DNA from: Chelativorans sp. J32
GTDB taxonomy: Bacteria > Pseudomonadota > Alphaproteobacteria > Rhizobiales > Rhizobiaceae
Reading direction: 5' to 3'
NCBI RefSeq assembly: GCF_000518985.1
Contig: NZ_JAEQ01000007.1
Coordinates: 62,001 to 126,000, forward strand
Length of the DNA stretch: 64,000 nt
Shown here piece after piece: positions 27,366 through 36,186 of the stretch. The position numbers were made by a program, and so were the translations under genes. Every line of letters starts with the position of its first letter. The stretch's first letter is position 1. The notes under the pieces are model-generated. The model did not search any database. It worked only from the letters and a program-made list of their open reading frames with translations, and had not been told where the DNA came from.

Positions 27366-28123
27366 CCGAGTTTTCCTATCAGCTTTATTCCTCCCGCGAA
27401 TTCGGGCCCCTCAGCGAGACGCTCAGTATGCTCAAAAGGTTGGGTTATACGCAGGTTGAAGGCACCGCCGGGAGCTACACGGATCTGCCGGCGCTGAAGG
27501 AAGCACTGTCAGAAGCGGGAATCACGATGACGTCCGGCCATTTCGGGCTGGATATGCTCGAAAGAGAGCCAGCCAAGGTTGTCCAGATCGCCAGGACAGT
27601 CGGGATGAAAGCAGCCTATTGCGCATTCCTTCCGCCGGACCAGCGTCCGGTGGATGCCGCCGGCTATGCCAGGTTTGGGGAAAGGCTTCAGAAAGCAGGC
27701 GAGCCGCTCAGCAGGGCGGGGATCGTTTTCGGATGGCACAACCACGACTTCGAGTTCCGACCGCTTTCAGATGGATCGATCCCGCTGGACGAAATTTTCC
27801 GTGGAGGTCCGGAGCTTTCCTGGCAGGCGGACGTTGCGTGGATCGTGCGAGGCGGAGCCGATCCGATCGAATGGATCGGGAAATATGCTGGCCGTGTTTC
27901 CTCTATCCACGTGAAGGACCTCGCGCCGGCGGGCGAGGCCGAGGATGAAGGCGGTTGGGCCGATGTCGGCACCGGCACGATCGACTGGGAGATGATTTTG
28001 AACTTTGTGCAGGACAGAACGGATGCACGTTTCTTCATCATGGAGCACGACAATCCGAGTGATGACGAACGTTTCGCGCGCCGTTCGATCGAGAACGCAC
28101 GGACCTTTCTAAGGGTGCAGTAA
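27362..28123 (+). CDS. Sugar phosphate isomerase/epimerase family TIM-barrel protein
   Basis: A 253-residue xylose-isomerase-like (AP-endonuclease 2 superfamily) barrel. Metal-site residues are expected in VFGWHNHDFEF, WQADVAWIVRGG, SSIHVKDLAP and FIMEHDNPSDD, giving the His/Glu/Asp set of the fold. These proteins isomerise or epimerise sugars and keto-sugars, usually not phosphorylated despite the name. The start ATG 27362 has GGGAG upstream. The stop TAA shares one base with the ATG of the following Gfo/Idh/MocA gene, so the two are surely co-translated. The substrate is unknown. Confidence 0.87.
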   Translation: MTEFSYQLYSSREFGPLSETLSMLKRLGYTQVEGTAGSYTDLPALKEALSEAGITMTSGHFGLDMLEREPAKVVQIARTVGMKAAYCAFLPPDQRPVDAAGYARFGERLQKAGEPLSRAGIVFGWHNHDFEFRPLSDGSIPLDEIFRGGPELSWQADVAWIVRGGADPIEWIGKYAGRVSSIHVKDLAPAGEAEDEGGWADVGTGTIDWEMILNFVQDRTDARFFIMEHDNPSDDERFARRSIENARTFLRVQ

Positions 28124-29271
28124 TGACCAACAAGCTGGGCGTAGGAGTGATCGGCTGCGGCCACATTTCGGCCGTCTATATGCGGCTTGCGCCGCTCTTT
28201 CGCGGCATAGAGATGCGCGCCTGCGCAGATGTCGATCCGGAGGCGGCAAGAAAGCGCGCCGACGAATTCAAGCTGCGCCAGGAAACGGTGGAGGGGCTGC
28301 TTCAGGCCGACGACATCGACATAGTCGTCAATCTCACCATCCCCGCCGCCCATTACGAAGTGTCCCGCCGGGCGATCGAAGCCGGCAAGCATGTCTATTC
28401 CGAGAAACCCTTCGTGCTGTCGGTCGAGGACGGAAAGGCGCTGATCGAACTGGCGAAGAGGAGGGGGGTGCGCGTCGGATCGGCCCCCGACACGTTCCTC
28501 GGCGGCTCGCATCAGCTTGCGCGTAGCGTGATCGACTCCGGCGCGGTCGGGAAGATCGTCAGCGGCACCTGCCATGTGATGAGCCATGGCATGGAACACT
28601 GGCATCCCAACCCGGACTTCTTCTTCAAGCCGGGCGCCGGGCCGGTGCTGGACCTAGGCCCCTATTACGTAACCAATCTCGTCCAGCTCTTGGGCCCGGT
28701 GAAGCGGGTGGGCGCACTCGCGTCCATCCCGGCAAAGGAACGGGTCATCCGTTCTCAGGCCCGATATGGAGAAAGGATCATTGTCGAAACGCCAACCACC
28801 ATCCATGCTGTCATGGAATTTGTGAGCGGCGCAGTGGTGACGCTTGGTGCGTCCTGGGACGTTTGGCACCACAAGCACGCGAACATGGAGCTCTACGGTG
28901 AGAAAGGCTCCCTCCATCTTCCCGACCCGAATTTCTTCGGCGGCGATCTCATCGTCACCAACGAGGAGAAGGTGGTGGACATGCCCAAGTGGAATCACCC
29001 GCTGGGCGTTTTGAATCAACAGGCGAATGACGGGCAGATGCTGGCCAATTATCGCACGGCGGGCCTAGCCGACATGGCCTTGGCCATTCTGGAAGGCCGG
29101 CCCCATCGGTGCTCGCCGCAGATGGCCCTGCACACGATCGACGTCATGACCTCGATCCTCAAATCCGCACAGACGGGCAGCTTCGTCGATCTCACGACCA
29201 CTTGTGAGCGGCCGGATATGCTCGACGAAAAGGCTGCGCGGCAATTGTTGGCGGAAAGGGAGTTTGCATGA
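28123..29271 (+). CDS. Gfo/Idh/MocA family oxidoreductase
   Basis: A 382-residue NAD(P)-dependent sugar dehydrogenase. The Rossmann loop is VGVIGCGHISAVYM and the catalytic-lysine motif YSEKPFVLS. The C-terminal alpha/beta domain contains VLDLGPYYVTNLVQLLG and then the region LYGEKGSLHLPDPNFFGGD. It shares one base with the upstream isomerase gene and overlaps the downstream aldo/keto reductase by 4 bases. An oxidation at the sugar ring coupled to the isomerase is the natural reading, with unknown substrate. Confidence 0.9.
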   Translation: MTNKLGVGVIGCGHISAVYMRLAPLFRGIEMRACADVDPEAARKRADEFKLRQETVEGLLQADDIDIVVNLTIPAAHYEVSRRAIEAGKHVYSEKPFVLSVEDGKALIELAKRRGVRVGSAPDTFLGGSHQLARSVIDSGAVGKIVSGTCHVMSHGMEHWHPNPDFFFKPGAGPVLDLGPYYVTNLVQLLGPVKRVGALASIPAKERVIRSQARYGERIIVETPTTIHAVMEFVSGAVVTLGASWDVWHHKHANMELYGEKGSLHLPDPNFFGGDLIVTNEEKVVDMPKWNHPLGVLNQQANDGQMLANYRTAGLADMALAILEGRPHRCSPQMALHTIDVMTSILKSAQTGSFVDLTTTCERPDMLDEKAARQLLAEREFA

Positions 29272-30311
29272 GCTGGGAGCCTTCGCCGAGACGTTACGAG
29301 AAGATGCAATACCGGCGCTGTGGCCGTTCCGGGCTGAAGTTGCCCGCGATCTCGCTAGGGCTCTGGCACAATTTCGGCGAAGATCGTCCGTACGAGCTGA
29401 AGCAGGCGATTTGCCGAACCGCATTCGATCTCGGCATCACCCATTTCGATCTCGCCAACAATTACGGGCCGCCGCCGGGCGCGGCCGAGGAAGCCTTCGG
29501 CGAGATCCTGCGCACCGACTTTGCCGGGCATCGCGATGAGCTCATCATTTCCTCGAAGGCAGGCTATCTGATGTGGCCGGGCCCCTATGGGGAATGGGGA
29601 AGCCGCAAATATCTGATCGCCAGCTGCGACCAGAGTCTGAAGCGTATGGGTCTCGACTATGTCGATATCTTCTATTCCCACCGCTTCGATCCGGACACAC
29701 CGCTGGAAGAAACGATGATGGCGCTCGATCACATCGTGCGATCGGGTAGGGCGCTTTATGTCGGCATCTCGTCCTACAACTCCCGTCGCACGCGCGAGGC
29801 GGTGGCCATCCTCGAAGAACTCGGCACGCCCTGCCTCATCCATCAGCCGAGCTATTCCATGCTCAATCGCTGGGTGGAAGACGATGGCCTTCTGGATACT
29901 CTCGAAGAGCTGGGCGTCGGCTGTATAGCGTTCTCCCCGCTCGCCCAAGGCATGCTCACGACCAAATATCTGGGCGGTATCCCGGCGGAGAGCCGTGCCG
30001 CGCAGGGCAAATCGCTCCGGAAGGAATTCATCAACGAGAACACGATCGGAAACATCCGACGTCTGAACGAGATCGCAGAGCGCCGCGGTCAAAGCCTGGC
30101 GCAGATGGCGGTCGCCTGGGTTCTGCGTGGAGGGCGGGTGACGACAGCCTTGATCGGTGCAAGCCGCCCGGAGCAGGTAGTGGAGATCGCCGCAGCGCTG
30201 GAGACTGCCGATTTTACGGTAGACGAACTGGCCGAGATCGATGCCTACGCCAGGGAAGCCGACATCAATCTCTGGGCCGCCTCTGCGGAAAGGCGGGGAC
30301 CGCAGCGGTGA
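29268..30311 (+). CDS. Aldo/keto reductase, L-glyceraldehyde-3-phosphate reductase (YghZ/GPR) type
   Basis: A 347-residue NADPH-dependent TIM-barrel reductase. It shows the AKR catalytic set: FDLANNYGPPPGAAE (Asp and Tyr), SKAGYLMWPGPYGEWGSRKY (Lys) and YSHRFDPDTPLEETM (His). The insertion GPYGEWGSRKYL and the early RRCGRSGLKLPAISLGLW are characteristic of the YghZ/GPR subgroup (AKR14), which reduces glyceraldehyde phosphates and methylglyoxal. In this operon it may instead reduce a keto-sugar or aldehyde product. Confidence 0.9.
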   Translation: MSWEPSPRRYEKMQYRRCGRSGLKLPAISLGLWHNFGEDRPYELKQAICRTAFDLGITHFDLANNYGPPPGAAEEAFGEILRTDFAGHRDELIISSKAGYLMWPGPYGEWGSRKYLIASCDQSLKRMGLDYVDIFYSHRFDPDTPLEETMMALDHIVRSGRALYVGISSYNSRRTREAVAILEELGTPCLIHQPSYSMLNRWVEDDGLLDTLEELGVGCIAFSPLAQGMLTTKYLGGIPAESRAAQGKSLRKEFINENTIGNIRRLNEIAERRGQSLAQMAVAWVLRGGRVTTALIGASRPEQVVEIAAALETADFTVDELAEIDAYAREADINLWAASAERRGPQR

Positions 30312-30412
30312 TCGCCATGGCTGCGGGTTGATTTCGGCGTCCGATCAAGGACAAACGATCGCGATGGGCGGGGGTCCATTGTGTGTTCGCGGCATTCGAG
30401 GAGGCACGGTTC

Positions 30413-31471
30413 ATGCCTAAGACAATGAAGGGGCCCGGAATTTTCCTGGCGCAATTCGCGGGGGACCATGCCCCGTTCGACACTTTGCCGAACATCGCCC
30501 GCTGGGCGGCGGGTCACGGTTACAAGGGAATCCAGATACCCAGCTGGGACAAGCGTCTGTTCGACCTGAAAAAGGCGTCCGAGTCCGCGGCCTATTGCGA
30601 GGAGGTGAAGGGTATCTGCAGGGACGCCGGCGTCGAGATCACTGAACTCTCAACCCATTTGATCGGGCAGCTTGTCGCGGTGCATCCTGCGTATGACATG
30701 CCCTTCGACGGGTTCGCGCCGGAAAGCGTCCACGGCAATCCGAAGGCGCGGCAGGAATGGGCGGTGGATCACATGCTTCATGCCGCCAAGGCCTCCCGCA
30801 ATCTTGGGCTGGATGTCAGCGTCTCCTTTTCCGGCGCGCTTGCCTTCCCCTATCTTTATCCTTGGCCGCAGCGGCCGGAAGGGCTCATCGAAGAGGCGTT
30901 CACGGAGCTCGCGCGCCGGTGGAAACCGATCCTCGACGCCTATGAGGACGCCGGGGTGGATGTAGCCTTTGAGCTGCACCCCGGCGAGGATATCTTTGAC
31001 GGCGCGACCTTCGAGATGTTCCTCGATAAGCTTGGCGGCCACAAGCGCTGCGCGATCAATTACGATCCCTCCCACTTCCTGTTGCAGCAACTCGATTATC
31101 TTGCCTTCATCGACCTTTACCACGAACGCATTTCGGCCTTCCACGTGAAGGATGCCGAATTCAATCCGGACGGTCGCCAGGGGGTCTACTCCGGTTATCA
31201 GCCTTGGGTGAAACGTGCCGGCCGCTTTCGCTCGCTCGGCGACGGACAGGTGGATTTCACGGGCATCTTCTCCAAGCTCGCCCAATATGGTTATGACAGC
31301 TGGGCCGTGCTCGAATGGGAGTGCGCGCTGAAAGATCCGGAACAGGGCGCAGCTGAAGGCGCGCCCTTCATCGAGCATCACATCATCCGCGTGACCGAGA
31401 AGGCATTCGATGATTTTGCCGCCGGCAAGCGTGACCGTTCGAGCCTGCGGGCCATGCTTGGTATCGGTTGA
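30413..31471 (+). CDS. Sugar phosphate isomerase/epimerase family protein, long form
   Basis: A 352-residue xylose-isomerase-like barrel, about 100 residues longer than its neighbour at 27362. Metal-ligand positions are seen in VAFELHPGEDIFDG, CAINYDPSHFLLQQ, SAFHVKDAEF and AVLEWECALKDPEQG. The extra length is an insertion at about residues 85-125 and a long C-terminal tail. The size and motif set resemble the large subunit of oxidative glycoside and C-glycoside lyases, which act on 3-keto-glycosides; a true isomerase is equally possible. GAGGAGG stands 9 bases before ATG 30413. The next gene starts 14 bases downstream. Confidence 0.85.
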   Translation: MPKTMKGPGIFLAQFAGDHAPFDTLPNIARWAAGHGYKGIQIPSWDKRLFDLKKASESAAYCEEVKGICRDAGVEITELSTHLIGQLVAVHPAYDMPFDGFAPESVHGNPKARQEWAVDHMLHAAKASRNLGLDVSVSFSGALAFPYLYPWPQRPEGLIEEAFTELARRWKPILDAYEDAGVDVAFELHPGEDIFDGATFEMFLDKLGGHKRCAINYDPSHFLLQQLDYLAFIDLYHERISAFHVKDAEFNPDGRQGVYSGYQPWVKRAGRFRSLGDGQVDFTGIFSKLAQYGYDSWAVLEWECALKDPEQGAAEGAPFIEHHIIRVTEKAFDDFAAGKRDRSSLRAMLGIG

Positions 31472-31485
31472 ACAAGGAGGAAGAC

Positions 31486-32676
31486 ATGGTCTCCGCATCC
31501 ACGACGACAGCCACTGGAAGACCGATCCGACTCGGTATGGTGGGTGGCGGGCAGGGCGCGTTCATTGGTGCCGTTCATCGCATGGCCGCTCGTCTCGATG
31601 GCCATTTCGCACTCGTCGCCGGAGCACTGTCCTCCGATCCGGAGCGTGCGAAGGCATCGGGAGCTGAATTGGGCATCGATCCTGACCGCTCCTATGGCAG
31701 TTTCTACGAAATGGCCGAGAAGGAGGCTGCAAGGCTGGACGGTATCGAGGCGGTGAGCATCGTCACCCCCAACTATATGCATTATCCGGCGGCAAAGACG
31801 TTCCTGGAAGCCGGAATTAACGTCATCTGCGACAAGCCGCTGACCTCAAGCCTGGATGACGCGAAGGCGCTGGTAGAGACGGTGAAGAAGAGCGGTAAGC
31901 TCTTCGTGCTCACCCACAATTATTCCGGCTATCCGATGATCCGTCAGGCGCGGCAGATGGTCGGCGAGGGTAGGCTCGGCGACATCATCCTTGTCCAGGC
32001 GGAATATCCGCAGGACTGGCTGGCCGAACCCGTGGAGCAGACCGGCAACAAGCAGGCATCCTGGCGCACGGACCCGACGCGTTCGGGAGCGGGGGGGGCA
32101 ACGGGGGACATCGGCACCCACGCCTATCAGCTGGTCACCTTCGTCACCGGTCTGCGCGCTGAGAGCGTGGCGGCCGATCTCGATCGCTTCGTCGCTGGCC
32201 GGCAGCTCGATGACAATGCCCATGTGATGCTGCGCTTCGCCGAGCGCGATGGGAAACGCGCCAAGGGCATGATCTGGGTGAGCCAGGTAGCGCCAGGAAA
32301 CGAAAACGGATTGAAACTCCGGGTTTACGGGACCAGGGGCGGGCTGGAATGGGTGCAGGCCGATCCCAATTATCTTTGGTTCACGCCACTAGGTGAGCCG
32401 AAGCGTCTGCTGACGCGCGGCGGCGCCGGGGCGGGGCCTGCGGCTGCCGCCGTCACCCGCATTCCGGGAGGTCACCCCGAAGGCTATCTGGAGGCCTTCG
32501 CCACGCTTTACACCGAGGCGGCCGGGGCCATACGCGCTCTTCAAAGCGGCGCGTCGGTTTCCGGCGAATTGATGCTGCCCACCGCCGAAGACGGGCTCGA
32601 AGGCATGCGCTTCATCCATGCCTGCGTGCGCTCCTCCCAGAATGACGCTGCCTGGACGAGATTGGACTCCCTTTAG
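31486..32676 (+). CDS. Gfo/Idh/MocA family oxidoreductase
   Basis: A 396-residue NAD(P)-dependent dehydrogenase with Rossmann loop LGMVGGGQGAFIGAVHRMAA and catalytic lysine in INVICDKPLTSSLDDAK. The distal motif GATGDIGTHAYQLVTFVTGL contains the Asp and His expected in the active site. AAGGAGGAAG precedes ATG 31486. It is paired with the long isomerase-family gene, repeating the isomerase-dehydrogenase pairing seen at 27362-29271. Such pairs oxidise a sugar ring hydroxyl and then rearrange or cleave the keto-sugar. The substrate is not known. Confidence 0.9.
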   Translation: MVSASTTTATGRPIRLGMVGGGQGAFIGAVHRMAARLDGHFALVAGALSSDPERAKASGAELGIDPDRSYGSFYEMAEKEAARLDGIEAVSIVTPNYMHYPAAKTFLEAGINVICDKPLTSSLDDAKALVETVKKSGKLFVLTHNYSGYPMIRQARQMVGEGRLGDIILVQAEYPQDWLAEPVEQTGNKQASWRTDPTRSGAGGATGDIGTHAYQLVTFVTGLRAESVAADLDRFVAGRQLDDNAHVMLRFAERDGKRAKGMIWVSQVAPGNENGLKLRVYGTRGGLEWVQADPNYLWFTPLGEPKRLLTRGGAGAGPAAAAVTRIPGGHPEGYLEAFATLYTEAAGAIRALQSGASVSGELMLPTAEDGLEGMRFIHACVRSSQNDAAWTRLDSL

Positions 32677-32802
32677 AAAAGGCAAGTGCGCCTGAAGGGG
32701 GGCTGCCATGCGCTCTCGTCGTTGCACCCTTGCGTTTTTGGGAATTGACGATTGCCCGTTTGTCGCCGAAGTCTCTGATGCTTGAGGAAGAGGAGGAGAC
32801 AT

Positions 32803-33810
32803 ATGGCGGCCGAGCCGAGGAAGATTGCCGTTCACGAGGGACGAGACGTCTTCGAGGCGACGCTTGCCAGTGAAGCTGGCGTCCGCATCTCCGTCATCAA
32901 CTATGGCGCTATCGTCCGCGACTGGCAGGTACCGGTCGGCAGTGACATGCGAAGCGTCGTACTGGGGTTCGACCGTTTCGAGGATTACCTTGAGCACAGC
33001 CCCTATTTTGGGGCGATTGTCGGTCGGGTGGGAAACCGCATCTCCGATGCTCGCTTCGCATTGGACGGAAAAGAGTACCAGCTCCAGGCGAATGAAGGCA
33101 CGCATCATCTCCATGGCGGAGAGAGGGGGCTGAGCAATCAGGTCTGGGAGATGGAGGCGTTGTCGGACGATGCCGTCCGCCTCACGCTGACGAGCCCCGC
33201 CGGAGAAATGGGCTACCCCGGAAAGCTGGATGTTTCGGTGATCTACAGGCTCAGGGGGAAGGCCCTGGAGATCGATATCGACGCGACGACTGACGCGCGT
33301 ACCCCGGTCAACATCTTCCAGCATAACTATTTCAACCTCCTAGGCGAAGGTGATGTTCGAAACCACACATTGTGGCTCGCAGCCAACGCGTACACGGTGC
33401 GAAGCGCGGACCTGATACCGACGGGCCGGATCGAACCTGTGGCCGGGAGCCATTTCGACTTCCGGAAACCGCGTCCGCTCTGCGATCCGCAGGGCGAGCC
33501 AATCGCTTATGATAACAATCTCGTTCTCGATACCGGGCGCGATCTTTCCGACCCGGTGGCGATCCTGAGGGCACCGGACGATTCACTCACGCTCACGCTC
33601 AAGACCGACCAGCCGGGCCTGCAGCTCTATACGGGCAGCAAGATCAATCTTTCAGTTCCTGGCCTCGGCGGGCAGCATTATCCTCGCTTCGCGGGCGTCT
33701 GCCTCGAGGACCAGCATTTTCCGGATGCCATCAACCATCCCCATTTCCCATCCTGCCTTGTCACGCCCGACAGGCCGTACAGGCACTGGTGTGAAATCGA
33801 GATAGGGTAA
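32803..33810 (+). CDS. galM: Aldose 1-epimerase
   Basis: Interconverts alpha and beta anomers of free aldoses. The 335-residue protein has LHGGERGLSNQVWEM, the catalytic histidine in NIFQHNYFNLLG and the catalytic glutamate in VCLEDQHFPDAINHPHFP. No signal peptide is seen, so it acts in the cytoplasm. GAGGAGGAG precedes ATG 32803. It is the last gene of the rightward group that begins at 27024, after a 126-base gap, and meets purU head to head 8 bases later. A mutarotase here implies that free, unphosphorylated sugars are intermediates of the pathway. Confidence 0.92.
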   Translation: MAAEPRKIAVHEGRDVFEATLASEAGVRISVINYGAIVRDWQVPVGSDMRSVVLGFDRFEDYLEHSPYFGAIVGRVGNRISDARFALDGKEYQLQANEGTHHLHGGERGLSNQVWEMEALSDDAVRLTLTSPAGEMGYPGKLDVSVIYRLRGKALEIDIDATTDARTPVNIFQHNYFNLLGEGDVRNHTLWLAANAYTVRSADLIPTGRIEPVAGSHFDFRKPRPLCDPQGEPIAYDNNLVLDTGRDLSDPVAILRAPDDSLTLTLKTDQPGLQLYTGSKINLSVPGLGGQHYPRFAGVCLEDQHFPDAINHPHFPSCLVTPDRPYRHWCEIEIG

Positions 33811-33818
33811 GCCTCGGC

Positions 33819-34679
33819 TCACCCCTTCGCGAACACCACCGTCTTCATTCCGTTCAGCATCACGCGGCTTTCAAGATGAAGCTTGACGGCCCGCGCCAGC
33901 ACCCGGCTCTCGATATCCCGACCGGCCGCTACGAAATCATCGGGGCTCATCGCGTGGGTTACGCGCTCCGTTTCCTGCTCGATGATCGGGCCCTCATCCA
34001 GGTCCGGTGTCACGTAGTGCGCCGTCGCGCCGATCAGCTTGACGCCGCGCTCATGCGCCTGATGGTAGGGCTTCGCGCCCTTGAAGCTCGGCAGGAAGGA
34101 ATGATGGATATTGATGATCTTGCCGAACAGCCGGCTCGAAAGCCCGTCCGAAAGCACCTGCATGTAGCGGGCCAGGATGATCAGATCCGAGCCGGTTTCC
34201 CGGAACAGCGCAAGCAGCTTCTCCTCTTGCTCCGCCTTGTTCGCCTTCGTCACCGGCCAGCAGTGATAGGGAATGCCCTCGGCGTCGGCTGTGCGCCGGG
34301 AATCCTCATGGTTCGATACGATCGCCGCCACCTCTGCATCGAGCCAGCCCACCCGGATCTGATAGAGGAGATGGAGAAGCGCGTGGTCGAATTTTGAGAC
34401 CATGATGATGATTCTGGGCTTCCGGGAGCGGTCGGCGAGCGCAGTTCGCATATCGAAGCGCGCAATTGCCGGCTCCAGCGCACGTGCGATCGTGTCGCGA
34501 TCGATCGTCTCCGGCACCGTGAAGGAGATGCGCATGAAAAAGCGGTTCGTCCGCTGGTCCCAGAACTGATTGGATTCGGCGATGTTAGCGCCAAGCGCCG
34601 CGAGTTCCGTCGTCACCGTGGCCACGATACCTGGCCGGTCTTCGCAGGAGAGGGTGATGTCGAATGTCTTCTCGGTCAT
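33819..34679 (-). CDS. purU: Formyltetrahydrofolate deformylase
   Basis: Hydrolyses 10-formyl-THF to formate and THF, balancing one-carbon pools and feeding formate to PurT. Residues 1-80 are an ACT-type regulatory domain (FDITLSCEDRPGIVATVTTEL). Residues 90-286 are the formyltransferase fold, with the catalytic set NIHHSFLPSFKGAKPYHQA, GATAHYVTPDLDEGPI. The start ATG 34679 matches the conserved N-terminus; the upstream in-frame ATG adds 19 unrelated residues. The ribosome binding site is weak (GGAACG). It is not functionally related to the neighbouring sugar genes. Confidence 0.95.
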   Translation of the reverse strand: MTEKTFDITLSCEDRPGIVATVTTELAALGANIAESNQFWDQRTNRFFMRISFTVPETIDRDTIARALEPAIARFDMRTALADRSRKPRIIIMVSKFDHALLHLLYQIRVGWLDAEVAAIVSNHEDSRRTADAEGIPYHCWPVTKANKAEQEEKLLALFRETGSDLIILARYMQVLSDGLSSRLFGKIINIHHSFLPSFKGAKPYHQAHERGVKLIGATAHYVTPDLDEGPIIEQETERVTHAMSPDDFVAAGRDIESRVLARAVKLHLESRVMLNGMKTVVFAKG

Positions 34680-34999
34680 GGGCGTTCCAACTATGCTGGA
34701 TGAGGCGCAGGAGACTGCTGCTCCAAAGGACGCCACGTCTTAATACCAGCCGGGCATGAAGCCAATGGCTAAGACCCGGCAATTCCTTGCAGGCTACGCC
34801 GCAGGGATGCGTTGACCGTGGCGGGCTGGCGGATCATTCTCGACGCTAAACCCTCGCGGAGCGGCCATGAACAGGCCATGTTCCCACTTGCGGTGTGTAC
34901 TCAGGCGTCGGCGCTGCGCCTGGTTCGCTCCATCTGCCCCAGCCGCGGCTTATGGCTTGGCGCCATGCAAGGGGGATAGCTTGACCCCCTGGAAAGGAA

Positions 35000-35015
35000 T
35001 GGAATAGAAATTTCA
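35000..35015. promoter_or_regulatory. Candidate IolR operator upstream of the sugar ABC importer
   Basis: TGGAATAGAAATTTCA is a near-palindrome matching seven of eight fixed positions of GGAA-N6-TTCC. It has the same flanking T and A as the perfect site at 40673-40688. It lies immediately before the -35 box of the importer promoter. Confidence 0.6.
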
Positions 35016-35017
35016 TA

Positions 35018-35047
35018 TTGACCCTTCGATGATGAGGGCGTTCTATT
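35018..35047 (+). promoter_or_regulatory. Promoter of the sugar ABC importer operon
   Basis: TTGACC (35018-35023), an 18-base spacer and TCTATT (35042-35047), about 90 bases before the binding-protein start. The match is moderate; the adjoining operator strengthens it. Confidence 0.5.
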
Positions 35048-35135
35048 TTTTGTCAGGAGCGACATGGAAGGGTCGCGGAGGATTCCGGCAAGGGAGTGGT
35101 GCAGCCGGACACCGATCGTGAGGAGGAGCAAGGAA

Positions 35136-36074
35136 ATGAAGAAGTTTCTGTTAGGAGTGGCATTCTCGGCCGTTCTGACATCGTCGGCTTTCGCACAGAC
35201 GATCGGTGTCTCCATGTCGGAGCTCGACAACTTTCTCACAATCCTGCGCAACGGCATTGCCGATTATGCAAAGGAGAAGGGCGTCGAGGTGCAGATCGAG
35301 GTGGCTGAAAAGGATCCGGCCAAGCAGTTGAGCCAGATCCAGAATTTCATCGCTTCCGGCGTTGATGCGATTATCGTGAATCCGGTGGACACGGACGCCA
35401 CGGCCGCCCAGTCGAAGATCGCAGCTGATGCGGGCATCCCTCTGGTCTATGTAAATCGGCAGCCTGCGAACCTGGACAGCCTGCCCGACAACCAGACCTT
35501 TGTCGGCTCGAACGAGGTGGATTCTGGCACCCTGGAGACGAAGGAAGTCTGTCGGCTCCTGAAAGAGAAAGGCAAAGGAGATGGCGCGAACATCGTGGTA
35601 CTGATGGGCCAGCTCAACAATCAGGCAGCGCGACAGCGCACACAGGACATCCACGATGTGATCGCCACGGACGAATGCTCCTTCATGAAGATCGTCGAGG
35701 AGCAGACCGCCAATTGGTACCGCACGGAGGCGACCGACCTCATGAACAACTGGCTCTCCGCTGGCGTGGAATTCGATGCGGTCGTCTCCAACAATGACGA
35801 GATGGCTCTCGGTGCGATCCAAGCCATGAAGGCGGCCGGCATGTCCATGGAAGACGTCGTTGTGGGTGGCGTGGACGCGACCCCCGACGCGCTTGCGGCC
35901 ATGAAAGCGGGAGATCTCGACGTGACGGTTTTCCAGAACGCCGCCGCACAGGGCAGCGGCGCCGTGGATGCAGCCCTGAAGCTCTCGCAAGGCGAGAAGC
36001 TCGGCAATGTGGTGTGGGTGCCCTTCGAGCTGGTGACGCCTGAAAACATGGACAAGTATATGGGTCAGAACTGA
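35136..36074 (+). CDS. Sugar ABC transporter periplasmic binding protein, probably for inositol
   Basis: A 312-residue periplasmic binding protein of the ribose/RbsB class. The signal peptide is KKFLLGVAFSAVLTSSAFA with cleavage before QTIG. The mature protein has the repeated Rossmann-like lobes: GVSMSELDNFLTILRNGI, then VDAIIVNPVDTDATAAQSKI, and VVSNNDEMALGAIQAMKAAG in the second. AGGAGGAGCAAGG precedes ATG 35136. Three things point to an inositol importer of the IbpA/IntA kind: the IolR-type operator upstream, iolG directly downstream of the importer, and the iol operon beyond. Ribose or another sugar is not excluded by sequence. Confidence 0.88.
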   Translation: MKKFLLGVAFSAVLTSSAFAQTIGVSMSELDNFLTILRNGIADYAKEKGVEVQIEVAEKDPAKQLSQIQNFIASGVDAIIVNPVDTDATAAQSKIAADAGIPLVYVNRQPANLDSLPDNQTFVGSNEVDSGTLETKEVCRLLKEKGKGDGANIVVLMGQLNNQAARQRTQDIHDVIATDECSFMKIVEEQTANWYRTEATDLMNNWLSAGVEFDAVVSNNDEMALGAIQAMKAAGMSMEDVVVGGVDATPDALAAMKAGDLDVTVFQNAAAQGSGAVDAALKLSQGEKLGNVVWVPFELVTPENMDKYMGQN

Positions 36075-36141
36075 TCACAGGCGATCGCTCCACGGGCGAC
36101 AATAGCGGCGCCGAAGCGCGGCCGCTTGATGGGCGAAGCGG

Positions 36142-36162
36142 CCGGGCCCCAAGGGGGCCCGG
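36142..36162 (+). terminator. Intercistronic GC hairpin between binding protein and permease genes
   Basis: CCGGGCCCC (36142-36150) and GGGGCCCGG (36154-36162) form a perfect 9-bp GC-only stem with a 3-base loop, 67 bases after the binding-protein stop. There is no U-tract. It probably stabilises the upstream message or partly terminates, so that more binding protein than permease is made. Confidence 0.7.
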
Positions 36163-36186
36163 ATGGCACTGCTCCGGGAGGTAGTC

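Larger units (their letters stand above)
34680..35135. other. Divergent intergenic region purU / sugar ABC importer
   Basis: About 455 bases. The right third holds an IolR-type palindrome (35000-35015), a promoter (35018-35047) and the ribosome binding site of the binding-protein gene. In the left 300 bases I see no gene and no other structure. Confidence 0.5.

Noticed and set aside
34901-35257. 118-codon - strand frame over the ABC importer promoter
   Set aside because: It crosses the operator, promoter and signal-peptide region of the binding-protein gene and has no family features.
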